In this document: piece after piece, positions 8,094 to 19,191 of the stretch
Numbering within the stretch: position 1 is the first letter of the stretch
How the letters are laid out: each line of letters begins with the position of its first letter
Assembly: GCF_014203895.1 (NCBI RefSeq)
Contig: NZ_JACHJY010000015.1
Location: forward strand, 62,001 to 126,000
DNA: 64,000 bases
Direction of reading: 5' to 3'
Source of the DNA: Streptomyces nymphaeiformis
GTDB taxonomy: Bacteria > Actinomycetota > Actinomycetes > Streptomycetales > Streptomycetaceae
Notes under the pieces: generated by a model
What the model saw: the letters and a program-made list of their open reading frames with translations, nothing else
The model's database searches: none
Told to the model about the DNA's origin: nothing
Position numbers and translations under genes: made by a program

Positions 8094-10304
8094 GTGGCAC
8101 TGCGGGACAACGACCCACGCGAGATCGGTGGTTACGCGCTCCTGGACCGGCTCGGCTCGGGCGGCATGGGCACCGTCTTCCTGGCCCGGGCCGAGTCGGG
8201 GCGGCCGGTGGCGCTGAAGATCGTGCACGAACAGTTCGCCGCGGACGCCGAGTTCCGCACGCGCTTCCGCCAGGAGGTACGGGCGGCCCGCCGGGTCAGC
8301 GGCGCCTTCACCGCGCCCGTCGTCGACGCGGACCCGGATGCCGCGCGGCCGTGGATGGCGACGGCGTACGTCCCCGGGCGCACCCTCCGGGACCGGGTCG
8401 AGTCGGAAGGCCCGCTGTCCGGGGCCGAGTTGCGGGTCCTCGCGGTGGGACTCGTCGAGGCGCTCCGCGAACTGCACCAGGTGCGGGTGGTCCACCGCGA
8501 CCTGAAGCCCGACAACGTCCTGCTCACCGAGGACGGCCCCCGGGTCATCGACTTCGGCATCTCCCGCGCGCCCGACCACCAGACGCTGACCGTCACCGGC
8601 CGGATCCTCGGCACGCCCCCGTACATGTCCCCGGAGCAGCTCTCGACCCCGCACCGGGTCACCCCGGCGTCGGACGTCTTCTCTCTCGGCGCGGTCCTCG
8701 TCTACGCGACGACGGGCCGGGGTCCTTTCGACGCGGGCAGCCCGTACATGACGGCGTACAACGTGGTCCACGAACCCCCGGAGATCGCGGAACTCTCCGG
8801 GACCGTACGGGAGATCGTCCAGTGGTGCCTGACGAAGGAACCGGGGGAACGGCCGGGTCCGGAGGATCTGCTGTCGGCGTTCCGGGCGGCGCCGGAGGAG
8901 GAGTGGGGTGCACCCCGGGGACCTGGCGTCACGGGAGCGTCCCCCGTGCCGACGGAGGTCTCGCGCCGCCACGCCCGCCGAAAGCCCCGGCTGGTGGCTT
9001 TGGCTACGGCGGTGGCGTTGATCGCGGGAACAGGTGTGTACCTCCTCTGGCCCGAGGGGCAGCCGCGTGGGACCGCAGAGGTGGTCTCAGCCGGGCCGTC
9101 CTCCTCGACCACGCCGTCGAGTCAGGCCAAGGGGCGTCCGACGCCGCCGGACGCAGCCACGCTGGCGTCCGGGAACCCCTACACCCCTGTGTACGGCGGG
9201 GATCCCGGCGGCCTGCACGTGTACGCCGACTCGCCCAGCCGTCGTCCCAAGGGCTGGCGACCGTGGACTGCTGCCGCCGGTGCGGGGGCGTGCGTCTTCG
9301 CCGCCGCGTCCCTGGTGTGCGTGGCCCCGGGAGACACGCCGGGGCGCGGGCGTGTCTCCCGCATCGACGCCGCCACGGGGAGGACGCTCTGGTCGAAGCA
9401 GGCGGACATCCAGTACGACAGCGTTCCCGCCGTGGCCGGTGTGACGGTCGCCGTCTCATCCGTCAGCGGGGTGCGCGCCTTCGCGCTCTCCGACGGCCGC
9501 GCCCTTTGGGGCCCGACAGACAAGGACGCCATCGGTCAACTCACCACCGACGGCCGGAGCATCTACGGCACGGGGCAGGACGGCACGGTGGTCTGCTTGG
9601 ACCCCGCCACCGGCAAGCCGCGCTGGCGGCGGCCCGGAGTCTCCCACGGGATCGCCTACCCTCGTGTCCGCGTCTCGGGCAGCGGGGTGCATGTGCTCTC
9701 CGTGGAGGACGGGGAGGTGGACGCCGGGTTGGTCCTGAGCCTCCGCGCGACCGATGGCAAGACCGTCGGGACGACGAGGCTCTCCCGGCCCTGCGCCCCC
9801 TGGAGCCTTGCGGTCGTGCCGTCGGACGCCGGAGACGGCTTCGGGCTCCTTGTCTGCCGTGCCTCCCCTGGCGAGGGGTACCACATGCAATGGGCCAGGG
9901 CCGGGGCCGCCTACACGGATCTGGAGAGACCCGGCATCGCCTCGTTGACGGCCTCCGCGCGAGGCACGTTCGGGGTGATCGCAACCCCGCGGGCGGACGA
10001 TGCCTTCGCCGAGTTCGACGTACAACGGGAAGGCGGTGTCCCCTGGCAAGTGCCGTTGGGCTTCGCCTGTGACGCGGTGGCCCTGCCACCGGTCGTGACC
10101 GGTCGCCGGGCCTATGTGGTCTGCGGTCAGTCCGGCGTCGTGGTCGATCTCACCCGCCACCTGGTGGTGAACCGGTTCGATCTGCCCTCGCCGGCCTCCC
10201 AGGCGGGCAGCCTGAACCCAGGGGTGATCGTGGCCGGCGGAATCCTGTACGCCCAGACCATGACGGGCTGGGCCTCCGTCGACCCCTACGCCACGCCCGT
10301 CTGA
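8094..10304 (+). CDS. Receptor Ser/Thr protein kinase with PQQ-like beta-propeller
   Basis: 736 residues from GTG 8094 (ribosome site in GGGGGACGGGGAC). The N-terminal ~270 residues form a Hanks kinase: glycine loop GSGGMG, lysine in VALKIV, HRDLKPDN and DFG (IDFGIS), SPEQ in place of APE. A juxtamembrane basic stretch leads to one membrane span (LVALATAVALIAGTGVYLLW, ~300-320). The outer ~400 residues show repeats such as DAATGRTLW and DPATGKPRW typical of PQQ/YncE-like propellers, probably the sensing part. Convergent with sdhB, whose stop is 3 bp away. Confidence 0.9.
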   Translation: MALRDNDPREIGGYALLDRLGSGGMGTVFLARAESGRPVALKIVHEQFAADAEFRTRFRQEVRAARRVSGAFTAPVVDADPDAARPWMATAYVPGRTLRDRVESEGPLSGAELRVLAVGLVEALRELHQVRVVHRDLKPDNVLLTEDGPRVIDFGISRAPDHQTLTVTGRILGTPPYMSPEQLSTPHRVTPASDVFSLGAVLVYATTGRGPFDAGSPYMTAYNVVHEPPEIAELSGTVREIVQWCLTKEPGERPGPEDLLSAFRAAPEEEWGAPRGPGVTGASPVPTEVSRRHARRKPRLVALATAVALIAGTGVYLLWPEGQPRGTAEVVSAGPSSSTTPSSQAKGRPTPPDAATLASGNPYTPVYGGDPGGLHVYADSPSRRPKGWRPWTAAAGAGACVFAAASLVCVAPGDTPGRGRVSRIDAATGRTLWSKQADIQYDSVPAVAGVTVAVSSVSGVRAFALSDGRALWGPTDKDAIGQLTTDGRSIYGTGQDGTVVCLDPATGKPRWRRPGVSHGIAYPRVRVSGSGVHVLSVEDGEVDAGLVLSLRATDGKTVGTTRLSRPCAPWSLAVVPSDAGDGFGLLVCRASPGEGYHMQWARAGAAYTDLERPGIASLTASARGTFGVIATPRADDAFAEFDVQREGGVPWQVPLGFACDAVALPPVVTGRRAYVVCGQSGVVVDLTRHLVVNRFDLPSPASQAGSLNPGVIVAGGILYAQTMTGWASVDPYATPV

Positions 10305-10307
10305 CGC

Positions 10308-11050
10308 CTACCCCTTCACCTTCCTCCGCGCCCGCAGCCACTCCCGGTTCATCGCCGCGATCGACGGCAGCGGAATGCCCTTCGGGCAGGCCGTGGCGCA
10401 TTCGCCCGTCAGGGTGCAGCCGCCGAAACCCTCCGCGTCCATCTGGGCCACCATGTCGAGGACGCGGGTCTCGCGTTCCGGGGAGCCCTGGGGCAGGACG
10501 TTCAGGTGGTTGATCTTGGCGGAGGTGAAGAGCATCGCCGAGCCGTTCGGGCAGGCCGCCACGCACGCGCCGCAGCCGATGCACTCCGCGTGCTCGAAGG
10601 CGGAGTCCGCGTCGGCCTTCGGGACCGGTGTGGCGTGGGCCTCGGGGGCCGAGCCCGTCGTGGCCGTGATGTAGCCGCCGGCCTGGATGACGCGGTCGAA
10701 GGCGGAGCGGTCGACGACGAGGTCCTTGACGACGGGGAAGGCGGACGCCCGCCAGGGTTCGACGTCGATGGTATCGCCGTCGCGGAAGGAGCGCATGTGG
10801 AGCTGGCAGGTCGTGGTGCGTTCCGGCCCGTGCGCGTCGCCGTTGATGACGAGGCTGCACGCGCCGCAGATGCCCTCGCGGCAGTCGTGGTCGAAGGCCA
10901 CGGGGTCCTCGCCGCGCAGGATGAGGTCCTCGTTGAGGGTGTCGAGCATTTCGAGGAAGGACATGTCGGGCGAGATGCCGTCGACCGCGTAGGTGGCCAT
11001 GGCGCCCTCGCTGCCGCCGTTCTTCTGGCGCCAGACGCGCAGGTTGAGCC

Positions 11051-11054
<4 letters not shown>
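10308..11054 (-). CDS. sdhB: Succinate dehydrogenase iron-sulfur subunit
   Basis: 248 residues. All three cluster sites are visible: [2Fe-2S] CREGICGAC with a later Cys in TTTCQLH, [4Fe-4S] CIGCGACVAACPNG, and the third set CTLTGECATACPKG. It carries electrons from SdhA to SdhC quinone sites at the inner face of the membrane. Its ATG overlaps the sdhA stop as ATGA, giving tight coupling in the sdhCAB operon. Confidence 0.95.
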
Positions 11055-13033
<1,979 letters not shown>

Positions 13034-13034
13034 G

Positions 13035-13766
13035 TCAGCTCACCACTCCGGTCATGACGGCGACGGGGACGGAGACGAAGCCCGCGGTCAGGACGAGCGC
13101 GAGGGTGTTCGCGAGCAGCTTGAGGAGGCGCTCGCGGCGGGCGTTGCCGACGCCCAGGGTCTGGGCGGCGCTCCAGAAGCCGTGGCGGACGTGGAGGCCG
13201 AGGGCGAGCATCGCGACGATGTAGACGACGTTGCCGTACCAGGTGGAGAAGGTGTCGACGACGTTCTGGTAGGGCTTGCCCTCCTCGAAGCCGCCGGGGT
13301 GGAGGGTGCCGGTGGTCAGGTCGAGGAGGTGCCAGACGATGAAGAGGCCGAGGATGATCCCGCCCCAGCGCATGGTGCGGGTGGCGTACGAGGCGCGCTT
13401 GCGGCGGTGGACGTACGCGGTGGGGCGGGCCTTCAGGTCGCGCCGGCTGAGCTGGTACGCGGAGACGGCGTGGGCGACGACGACGGCGAGGAGCACGATC
13501 CGGACGATCCAGAGGGCCCAGTGGTGGTGCAGGACCGGGGCGCCCATGACGCGCAGCCAGTGGCCGTAGGCGTTGAACTCCTCGGGGCCGAAGAAGACCT
13601 TCAGGTTGCCGGCGACGTGGGCGACGAGATAGCCGAGCATGATCAGCCCGCTGACGGCCATGACCGTCTTCTTGCCGATCGTCGACGACCAGAAGCCGCG
13701 GGACGGTGTCGGTGTGGGGGACGGCGGGCGGGAGGCCGTCCGCTCCCTCGTGGGTGCCAGAGCCAT
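13035..13766 (-). CDS. sdhC: Succinate dehydrogenase cytochrome b subunit
   Basis: 243 residues with five predicted membrane helices (e.g. VMAVSGLIMLGYLVAHVAGN, IVRIVLLAVVVAHAVSAY, IILGLFIVWHLLDLTT) and conserved heme-ligand histidines (AHVAGN, VVAHAVS, WHLLDL, LHVRHG). A single large anchor with no sdhD indicates a type B, di-heme quinone reductase. First gene of sdhCAB. The ATG at 13766 follows a TAGCGT box by 7 nt, so the operon message is probably leaderless. Confidence 0.93.
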   Translation of the reverse strand: MALAPTRERTASRPPSPTPTPSRGFWSSTIGKKTVMAVSGLIMLGYLVAHVAGNLKVFFGPEEFNAYGHWLRVMGAPVLHHHWALWIVRIVLLAVVVAHAVSAYQLSRRDLKARPTAYVHRRKRASYATRTMRWGGIILGLFIVWHLLDLTTGTLHPGGFEEGKPYQNVVDTFSTWYGNVVYIVAMLALGLHVRHGFWSAAQTLGVGNARRERLLKLLANTLALVLTAGFVSVPVAVMTGVVS

Positions 13767-13773
13767 GTTCTCG

Positions 13774-13779
13774 ACGCTA
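13774..13779 (-). promoter_or_regulatory. -10 box TAGCGT, sdhCAB promoter
   Basis: TAGCGT on the minus strand ends 7 nt before the sdhC ATG. A TTGGAC -35 candidate lies about 19 bp further upstream. No ribosome site is visible. Confidence 0.5.
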
Positions 13780-13824
13780 GGGCCGAAGGGTCCGAGAGGT
13801 CCAAGACATGGTCTGGCTGATCTC

Positions 13825-13841
13825 AATAGGCTGCACCTATT
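13825..13841. promoter_or_regulatory. LysR-type operator candidate
   Basis: AATAGG-N5-CCTATT is a perfect 6-bp inverted repeat and contains the T-N11-A geometry of LysR-regulator sites. It lies between sdhC and the divergent lysR gene, 10 bp before the lysR -10 box, so it probably mediates autoregulation and control of sdh. Confidence 0.65.
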
Positions 13842-13850
13842 CATATCCCC

Positions 13851-13856
13851 TACGCT
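13851..13856 (+). promoter_or_regulatory. -10 box TACGCT, leaderless promoter of lysR gene
   Basis: TACGCT is followed by GGGAGC and the ATG at 13863, a six-base gap typical of leaderless initiation. Confidence 0.5.
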
Positions 13857-13862
13857 GGGAGC

Positions 13863-14741
13863 ATGCAGTTCCAGCAGCTCCTCTACTTCGTCGCCGTGGC
13901 CGAGACCCGGCACTTCACCCGGGCCGCCGAGCGGGTCCACGTCTCGCAGCCCTCGCTCTCCCAGCAGATCAAGGCGCTGGAACAGGAGTTGGGCGCGGAG
14001 CTGTTCAGCCGCGCCCGGGGGAACATCACCCTCACCGACGCGGGCGACGCCCTGCTGCCGCTCGCCCGCCGGATCCTCGCCGACACGGAGACGGCCCGCC
14101 TGGAGGTGCAGGAGCTGGCCCAGCTCAAGCGGGGCCGGGTGCGGCTCGGCGCGACGCCGAGCCTGTGCACGGGGCTCCTCCCCGACGTGCTGCGGGCCTT
14201 CCACGACCTGCATCCGGGGATCGAGCTCCTCATCGAGGAGGGCGGCTCGCACGATCTCGTACGGGAGCTGGCGCGCGGCGCGCTCGACCTGGCGCTGGTG
14301 GTGCTCCCCCTCCCCTCCCCCTCCCCCGCCCTGACGACGGTCGAACTGCTCCGGGAGGACCTGGTGGTCGTCTCCGCCGCCTCGGAGCCGGCACCGCGGC
14401 GGCCCGTGCGGATCGCGGACCTGCGGGATCAGCCCCTGGTCATGTTCCGGCACGGCTACGACCTGCGGGAACTGACCGTGGCGGCCTGCCGGGCAGAGGG
14501 CTTCGAGCCCACGTTCACCGTCGAGGGCGGGGAGCTGGACGCGGTCCTCGGTTTCGTACGGGCCGGTCTTGGGCTCGCGGTCGTGCCGGCGATGGTGGCG
14601 GCGCGGGCGGGGCGGGACCTGCGGGTGACGGCGCTCGCCCGTCCGGGCCTGCGCCGCACGATCGCCCTGGCACACCGCAGCGACGTGGCCCCGCCGAGAG
14701 CGGCCCGCGAACTCCAGAACCTGCTGCTACGCCGCACCTGA
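13863..14741 (+). CDS. LysR-family transcriptional regulator
   Basis: 292 residues. N-terminal winged helix-turn-helix (YFVAVAETRHFTRAAERVHVSQPSLSQQI, residues ~8-38) and the usual linker helix, then a periplasmic-binding-protein-like effector domain. Divergent from sdhCAB with a palindromic operator in the 96-bp shared region, so it most likely controls that succinate dehydrogenase and itself. The ligand is unknown. Confidence 0.93.
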   Translation: MQFQQLLYFVAVAETRHFTRAAERVHVSQPSLSQQIKALEQELGAELFSRARGNITLTDAGDALLPLARRILADTETARLEVQELAQLKRGRVRLGATPSLCTGLLPDVLRAFHDLHPGIELLIEEGGSHDLVRELARGALDLALVVLPLPSPSPALTTVELLREDLVVVSAASEPAPRRPVRIADLRDQPLVMFRHGYDLRELTVAACRAEGFEPTFTVEGGELDAVLGFVRAGLGLAVVPAMVAARAGRDLRVTALARPGLRRTIALAHRSDVAPPRAARELQNLLLRRT

Positions 14742-14767
14742 GCCGGCTACGGGGCTGTGCCCGCCCC

Positions 14768-14860
14768 GTTGTGGTCGGCGCTTCCGCGCCCTGTTGTGGG
14801 CCTGCGCCCCGCCGTTGTGGGCATGCGTTCCGCCGGGGCGAGGGGGACCCCCCCCTCGCC
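14768..14860. terminator. GTTGTGG repeats and hairpin between convergent genes
   Basis: Three degenerate units beginning GTTGTGG start at 14768, 14793 and 14814, followed by a strong hairpin with arms GGCGAGGGGG (14837-14846) and CCCCCTCGCC (14851-14860). It separates the convergent lysR and GGDEF/EAL genes and probably terminates both. Such GTTGTGGGC tracts recur in Streptomyces intergenic regions (general recollection). Confidence 0.55.
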
Positions 14861-14905
14861 CAGCGGGACGATTGCCCACACGGCAGCGGGCGCGGCCCCC
14901 TGGCG

Positions 14906-17071
14906 TCAGACCGCGTCCGCCAGGAGCAGCGAATGGATCCGGTCCGGCGCCCCCGGGCGGGCGTAGTACCAGCCCTGGGCCGTGTCGCAGCCGAGGTCAC
15001 GGAGCTGACGGGCCTGCGCCCCCGTCTCCACGCCCTCGACCGTGACCGCGAGCTCCAGGCTGTGCGCCAGCGAGACGATCCCCTCGACGATCTTGAGGTC
15101 GACCGGGTCCACGGGGTGCTGCTGCATGCCCCGGGTGAAGGACCGGTCGAGCTTCAGGACGCTCACCGGCAGCCGCCGCAGGTTCGCCAGGTTCGAGTAG
15201 CCCGTGCCGAAGTCGTCGAGGGCGATGTCGACGCCCATCTCGGCGAGCTGCCGCAGCGGCTTCAGGAGGTCCTCGTCGGCGCCGATGAGGGCCGACTCGG
15301 TGACCTCCAGGCACAGTGCGCCCGGTTCGAGCCCTGAGCGCTCCAGGACGTCGACGGTGTCGGCGACCAGGCGCGGGTGGTGGAGCTGCGTCGGCGAGAG
15401 GTTGACGTTGATCCGGAGCGGGCCGCCGTCGGAGTGCCGGGTCTGCCAGAACCGGGCCTGGCGCACGGCCTCCTGGAGGACCCAGCGGCCGAGCGGCACG
15501 ATGAGGCCGGTGTCCTCGGCGAGCGGGATGAAGCGGTCGGGGCCGAGCACCCCGTGCTGCGGGTGGCACCAGCGGACGAGGGCCTCCGCGCCGTGCACGC
15601 TGCCGTCGTCGAGGTGGACCAGCGGCTGGTACTCGATGAAGAACTCGCCGCGCTCCAGCGCGGTCGGCAGCGCCGTGGTGAGCCCGTGCCGGGTGATGGC
15701 GCGGGCGTCGGCCTCCGGGTCGGCGAGTTCGAAGCGGTTGCCGCCCGCCGACTTGGCCCGGTACATGGTGATGTCGGCGCTGCGGAGCACCTCCGCCGGG
15801 GTGCGTTCCCCCGCCGGGCCCTCGACGACGCCGAGGCTGCCGCGCACGGTGAGTTCGCGGCCGTCGATGCGCAGGGGGGTGGCGAGGGCGGCGAGGATGC
15901 GGTCGGCGAGGTCGGTGACCTCCCGCTGGCCGCCGACGCCGGTGGTGAGGGCGACGAACTCGTCGCCGCCGAGCCGGGCGACCATCTCGCCGGCCCCGGT
16001 GACGCAGGTCTGCAGCCGGTCGGCGACCTCGACGAGCAGCCGGTCGCCGGTGGAGTGGCCGAGGCTGTCGTTGATGACCTTGAAGCCGTCGAGGTCGAGG
16101 TAGCAGAGGCCGAAGCGGGCGTTGTCGCCGGGGGCGAGCGCCTTCTCCAGGCGTTCGAAGAACAGGGTCCGGTTGGGCAGTCCGGTGAGCGCGTCGTGGG
16201 TGGCCTCGTACCGCAGGCGCAGGTGGAGCAGGCGCCGTTCGGTGGTGTCCTCCATGAGGGCCAGCTGGTACTGGGGGCGGCCGTCGGCGTCGCGGAGGAG
16301 CGAGACGGTGAGGTTGGTCCAGAGAACCGTTCCGTCGCCCCGGTAGTACGGCTTCTCGACGCGGTAGTGCTCGCGCTCGCCGCGGACCAGCTCCTCGTAC
16401 AGCTTCCAGACGTGCGGGCCGTCCTCCGGGTGCACCCACTCGCTGACGTTGCGGCTGCGGAGCGGGCCCTCCATCCCGCCGAACATGCGGGTGAGGGTCT
16501 CGTTGACCTCCAGGACGTTGCCGTCGAGGTCGGCGATGCCGATGCCGATCGCCGCCCCGTCGAAGACCGCGCGGAAGCGGCTTTCGGTGGCGTGCAGGGC
16601 GATCTCGGCGGCGCTGCGGGCGGCGAGCGCGGAGCGGGCGATGGCCTCCTGCTCCGTGAGGGTCCGCTCGCGCAGGGCCTGCGCGTAGCCGGTGGCCATG
16701 GCGTGCTGGAGCCGGGCGCAGCGGGCGCGCAGTTCCTCGGCGCCGAGGTCCGACTCCGTACCGCAGTAGAGCACCAGGTACGAGTCGACGACGCCGAGGC
16801 TGCGGCCGAGTGCGTCCGGGTCGGTGCAGTGGGCGTCGACGAGGGCCGCGCCGGTGCGCTGGGCCGGTGCCGTGTCGAAGGGCCGGGCGTGCAGGGCGTC
16901 GCACAGGGTGCGGGCCAGCGGCAGCAGGTGCCCCTCGAACTCGGTGCGGGTCAGCGAGGTGGCGGTGACGGGGAAGATCGCCCGGCTCCAGATGGTGACG
17001 AACCGCCTGAGTCTGTCCTCCGGGCCGTCGGCTTCGGCGACGGCGCCGGACGGCTGCGACGGGACCTTCAC
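14906..17071 (-). CDS. rmdA: PAS-GGDEF-EAL cyclic-di-GMP protein, RmdA-like
   Basis: 721 residues, cytoplasmic. An N-terminal helical region of ~150 residues is followed by a PAS domain (~160-285), GGDEF with intact active site RLGGDEF (~385) and EAL with AEALVRW and DDFGTGYS intact. Both synthesis and hydrolysis of c-di-GMP are therefore possible. Domain order and position three genes from sdhCAB match S. coelicolor RmdA (SCO0928), a phosphodiesterase affecting development; that identity is from memory. The GTG start overlaps the stop of the upstream DUF574 methyltransferase as GTGA, so the two are co-translated. Confidence 0.85.
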   Translation of the reverse strand: MKVPSQPSGAVAEADGPEDRLRRFVTIWSRAIFPVTATSLTRTEFEGHLLPLARTLCDALHARPFDTAPAQRTGAALVDAHCTDPDALGRSLGVVDSYLVLYCGTESDLGAEELRARCARLQHAMATGYAQALRERTLTEQEAIARSALAARSAAEIALHATESRFRAVFDGAAIGIGIADLDGNVLEVNETLTRMFGGMEGPLRSRNVSEWVHPEDGPHVWKLYEELVRGEREHYRVEKPYYRGDGTVLWTNLTVSLLRDADGRPQYQLALMEDTTERRLLHLRLRYEATHDALTGLPNRTLFFERLEKALAPGDNARFGLCYLDLDGFKVINDSLGHSTGDRLLVEVADRLQTCVTGAGEMVARLGGDEFVALTTGVGGQREVTDLADRILAALATPLRIDGRELTVRGSLGVVEGPAGERTPAEVLRSADITMYRAKSAGGNRFELADPEADARAITRHGLTTALPTALERGEFFIEYQPLVHLDDGSVHGAEALVRWCHPQHGVLGPDRFIPLAEDTGLIVPLGRWVLQEAVRQARFWQTRHSDGGPLRINVNLSPTQLHHPRLVADTVDVLERSGLEPGALCLEVTESALIGADEDLLKPLRQLAEMGVDIALDDFGTGYSNLANLRRLPVSVLKLDRSFTRGMQQHPVDPVDLKIVEGIVSLAHSLELAVTVEGVETGAQARQLRDLGCDTAQGWYYARPGAPDRIHSLLLADAV

Positions 17072-17880
17072 GCCTTGCGCCCCACCCCTGCGAACCCGGA
17101 GAAGGCGTACGGATCCTCCTCCTCGGCCGGATTGTCCGGCCGCCAGAGCGGCATGGGGACGAGTCCGGGCTCGACCAGTTCGGTGCCCTCGAAGAAGCGG
17201 GTGATCTCGGCGCTCGACCGCATCACCAGCGGGTTGCGGATGTTGCGGTAGACGCCGACGGTGCCGCCGGCCTGCTCCTCGGGGAGCGGGATGCCCTCGT
17301 ACGAGGCGTGGGTGAGGACGACGAGGCTGCCGGGCGCGAGGGCGTCGATCAGCTCGGCGACGGCCTCGTACGGCCGGTCCTGGTCCTCCAGGAAGTGCAG
17401 GACGGCGACGAGCAGCAGGGCCACCGGCCGGTCCAGGTCGAGGAGCCGGGTCACCTCGGGGCTGTAGAGGATGTCGGCCGGCTTGCACAGGTCGGCGGAG
17501 ACGACGGCCGCGCTGTCGTCGCCCTCCAGAACGGCGCGACTGTGGGCCACGGCGACGGGGTCGTGGTCGACGTAGACGACCCGGGCGGCGGGGTCGGCGG
17601 CGCGGGCGACCTCGTGCACGTTGCCGAAGGTCGGTATGCCGGAGCCGATGTCGAGGAACTGGATGACGTCGTTGTCGACGGCGTGGCGGACGGCGCGCCG
17701 CATGAAGGCGCGGTTCGCCTGCATGACCTTGGGCAGGCCAGGCATGAACTCCATGGCCTTGCGCGCCGCTTCCCGGTCCACTTCGAAATTGTGCGAGCCG
17801 CCCAGATAGAAGTCGTACATACGGGACACGCTCGGTACCGAAATGTCGATACCGGGCGGAGCCCAGGCGGGACGCTCCAT
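17068..17880 (-). CDS. SAM-dependent methyltransferase, DUF574 family
   Basis: 270 residues. Family marks are SRMYDFYLGGSHNFEVDRE at the N-terminus, the SAM motif FLDIGSGIPT and VYVDHDPVAVAHSR. DUF574 proteins are numerous in Streptomyces and their substrates are unknown. The start at 17880 is chosen over the ATG five codons earlier because GGAGAC sits 7 nt before it. Coupled by a GTGA overlap to the c-di-GMP gene. Confidence 0.9.
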   Translation of the reverse strand: MERPAWAPPGIDISVPSVSRMYDFYLGGSHNFEVDREAARKAMEFMPGLPKVMQANRAFMRRAVRHAVDNDVIQFLDIGSGIPTFGNVHEVARAADPAARVVYVDHDPVAVAHSRAVLEGDDSAAVVSADLCKPADILYSPEVTRLLDLDRPVALLLVAVLHFLEDQDRPYEAVAELIDALAPGSLVVLTHASYEGIPLPEEQAGGTVGVYRNIRNPLVMRSSAEITRFFEGTELVEPGLVPMPLWRPDNPAEEEDPYAFSGFAGVGRKA

Positions 17881-18406
17881 CGATGTCTCCAACAAGTCGC
17901 CATGGGGGATGCGGCCATGTGTTCGCGGCCGGTGTTCGAGGTGAGGCTACTGATCACCCGCCGAGAGAGCGAGTAGAAACGGAAATTAGCGGTCCGTTCT
18001 TGGTCACACGCCTTTGGCACGTGCTCCTGGAACGCAGAGTTCACGCCTTCAGGCTGTGCAAATTCACGTGCATATGATCGTGCGTCGGCTTCCGGGGGCG
18101 GTGCCGGTCGCGCCCGACGGAGCCCCAGGTCCCGTCCGTACCTCGGCTGTTGCCGCGTCCGGGCCCGGTCGCCGGTGCAGGATGCCCTGCCGTTCGTCCC
18201 CTCCGACAGGGCGACAACCGGACAGTTCTTGCACGGAAGGCCTGAACGAGCCCTGTCGGCCATCCGTCCGGAATCAACACGCCCGGCAATACCGGGCATT
18301 GCGCCGAATCCACCTCCGACACCCCGGCGAAACGTCAAACCCGCACATCCGGAGATCCCCTCCATCTGGCGAATCCGAGCCGTTTCCGCCCCGGCGCGCC
18401 GTCTCC
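17881..18406. other. Intergenic region, no gene recognised
   Basis: 526 bp between the methyltransferase and the His/Pro-rich gene. Short open frames on both strands lack ribosome sites and family resemblance. Base composition dips near 17970-18090, consistent with promoters for the flanking genes. Confidence 0.5.
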
Positions 18407-19141
18407 GTGATCAAGCTCGACGGCGTGTCTCTGTACGGATCACTCCTCGCGCGGCTGCTGGCGACCCTCGGACTGGTGTGGCTGATCGCCACACCGGTGC
18501 CCGTCGCCGCCGACGCCTGCGCCTACGCCTCGACCGACTCGGGCGGTTCCCTGATCGTGGTGGCCGTCGCCGGCGGCGGCCACCACGACGGCGAAGGGAA
18601 CGGCGACGACCGGGGGAACGGTGGCGGGAAGGGCCACGGGAAGGGCAAGGGCCACGAGCACCACGGCAACGGCAAGGGCAAGGGTCACGACCATCACGAC
18701 CACCCGAAGCCCTGCCACCCCGAGCCGCCCCCGCCGTGCCCGTCGCCGACGCCGACGCCGACGCCGTCGCCGACGCCGAAGCCCGAGCCCCCGTCTCCGT
18801 CCCCGAAGCCGACCCCCAAGCCCACTCCGACGCCGAAGCCGACGCCGAAGCCGGAGTCGCCCCCGCCGCCCGAGCCGGCTCCGCCGCGCCCCGCGCCGCC
18901 GTCCTCCGCGCCTCCGGCCACGAGGCCGCCCGAGCCCGCGCCCGCGCCGCCCGCGCCGGCCCCGACCCCGCCGCCCACCGTGCGGCCCCGGCCGCCGTCC
19001 CCCGTCCCCGTGGCGCTGCCCCACTACCGCCCCGCGACGCACACCAAGCAGAAGGGGGGCACCTCCGTCGTCACGGCGACGCTGATGATCACCGCCCCCG
19101 CCGTGCTCGCGACGGCGATCCTGCGCCCCCGGTCCAGATGA
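18407..19141 (+). CDS. Secreted His/Gly/Lys- and Pro-rich protein with C-terminal membrane segment
   Basis: 244 residues from GTG 18407; the start is uncertain because no clear ribosome site precedes it. A hydrophobic signal (LLATLGLVWLIATPVPVAADA) is followed by a His/Gly/Lys/Asp block (~65-105, repeated GKGHxHH-like units), then about 110 residues of Pro-rich repeats (PTPTP, PKPTPKP, PPEPAP) suited to spanning the wall, and a terminal hydrophobic helix with a short basic tail. The His-rich block may bind metal ions. Function unknown. Next gene starts 50 bp downstream. Confidence 0.6.
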   Translation: MIKLDGVSLYGSLLARLLATLGLVWLIATPVPVAADACAYASTDSGGSLIVVAVAGGGHHDGEGNGDDRGNGGGKGHGKGKGHEHHGNGKGKGHDHHDHPKPCHPEPPPPCPSPTPTPTPSPTPKPEPPSPSPKPTPKPTPTPKPTPKPESPPPPEPAPPRPAPPSSAPPATRPPEPAPAPPAPAPTPPPTVRPRPPSPVPVALPHYRPATHTKQKGGTSVVTATLMITAPAVLATAILRPRSR

Positions 19142-19191
19142 CCCGCCGTCCCCTTCCCCTGTCGACCCTCTGAATCCCGCCGGAGGAATCC

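Noticed and set aside
14768..14880. Regulatory binding-site cluster
   Set aside because: GTTGTGG units lie between convergent genes next to a strong hairpin; a terminator-associated repeat is the simpler reading.
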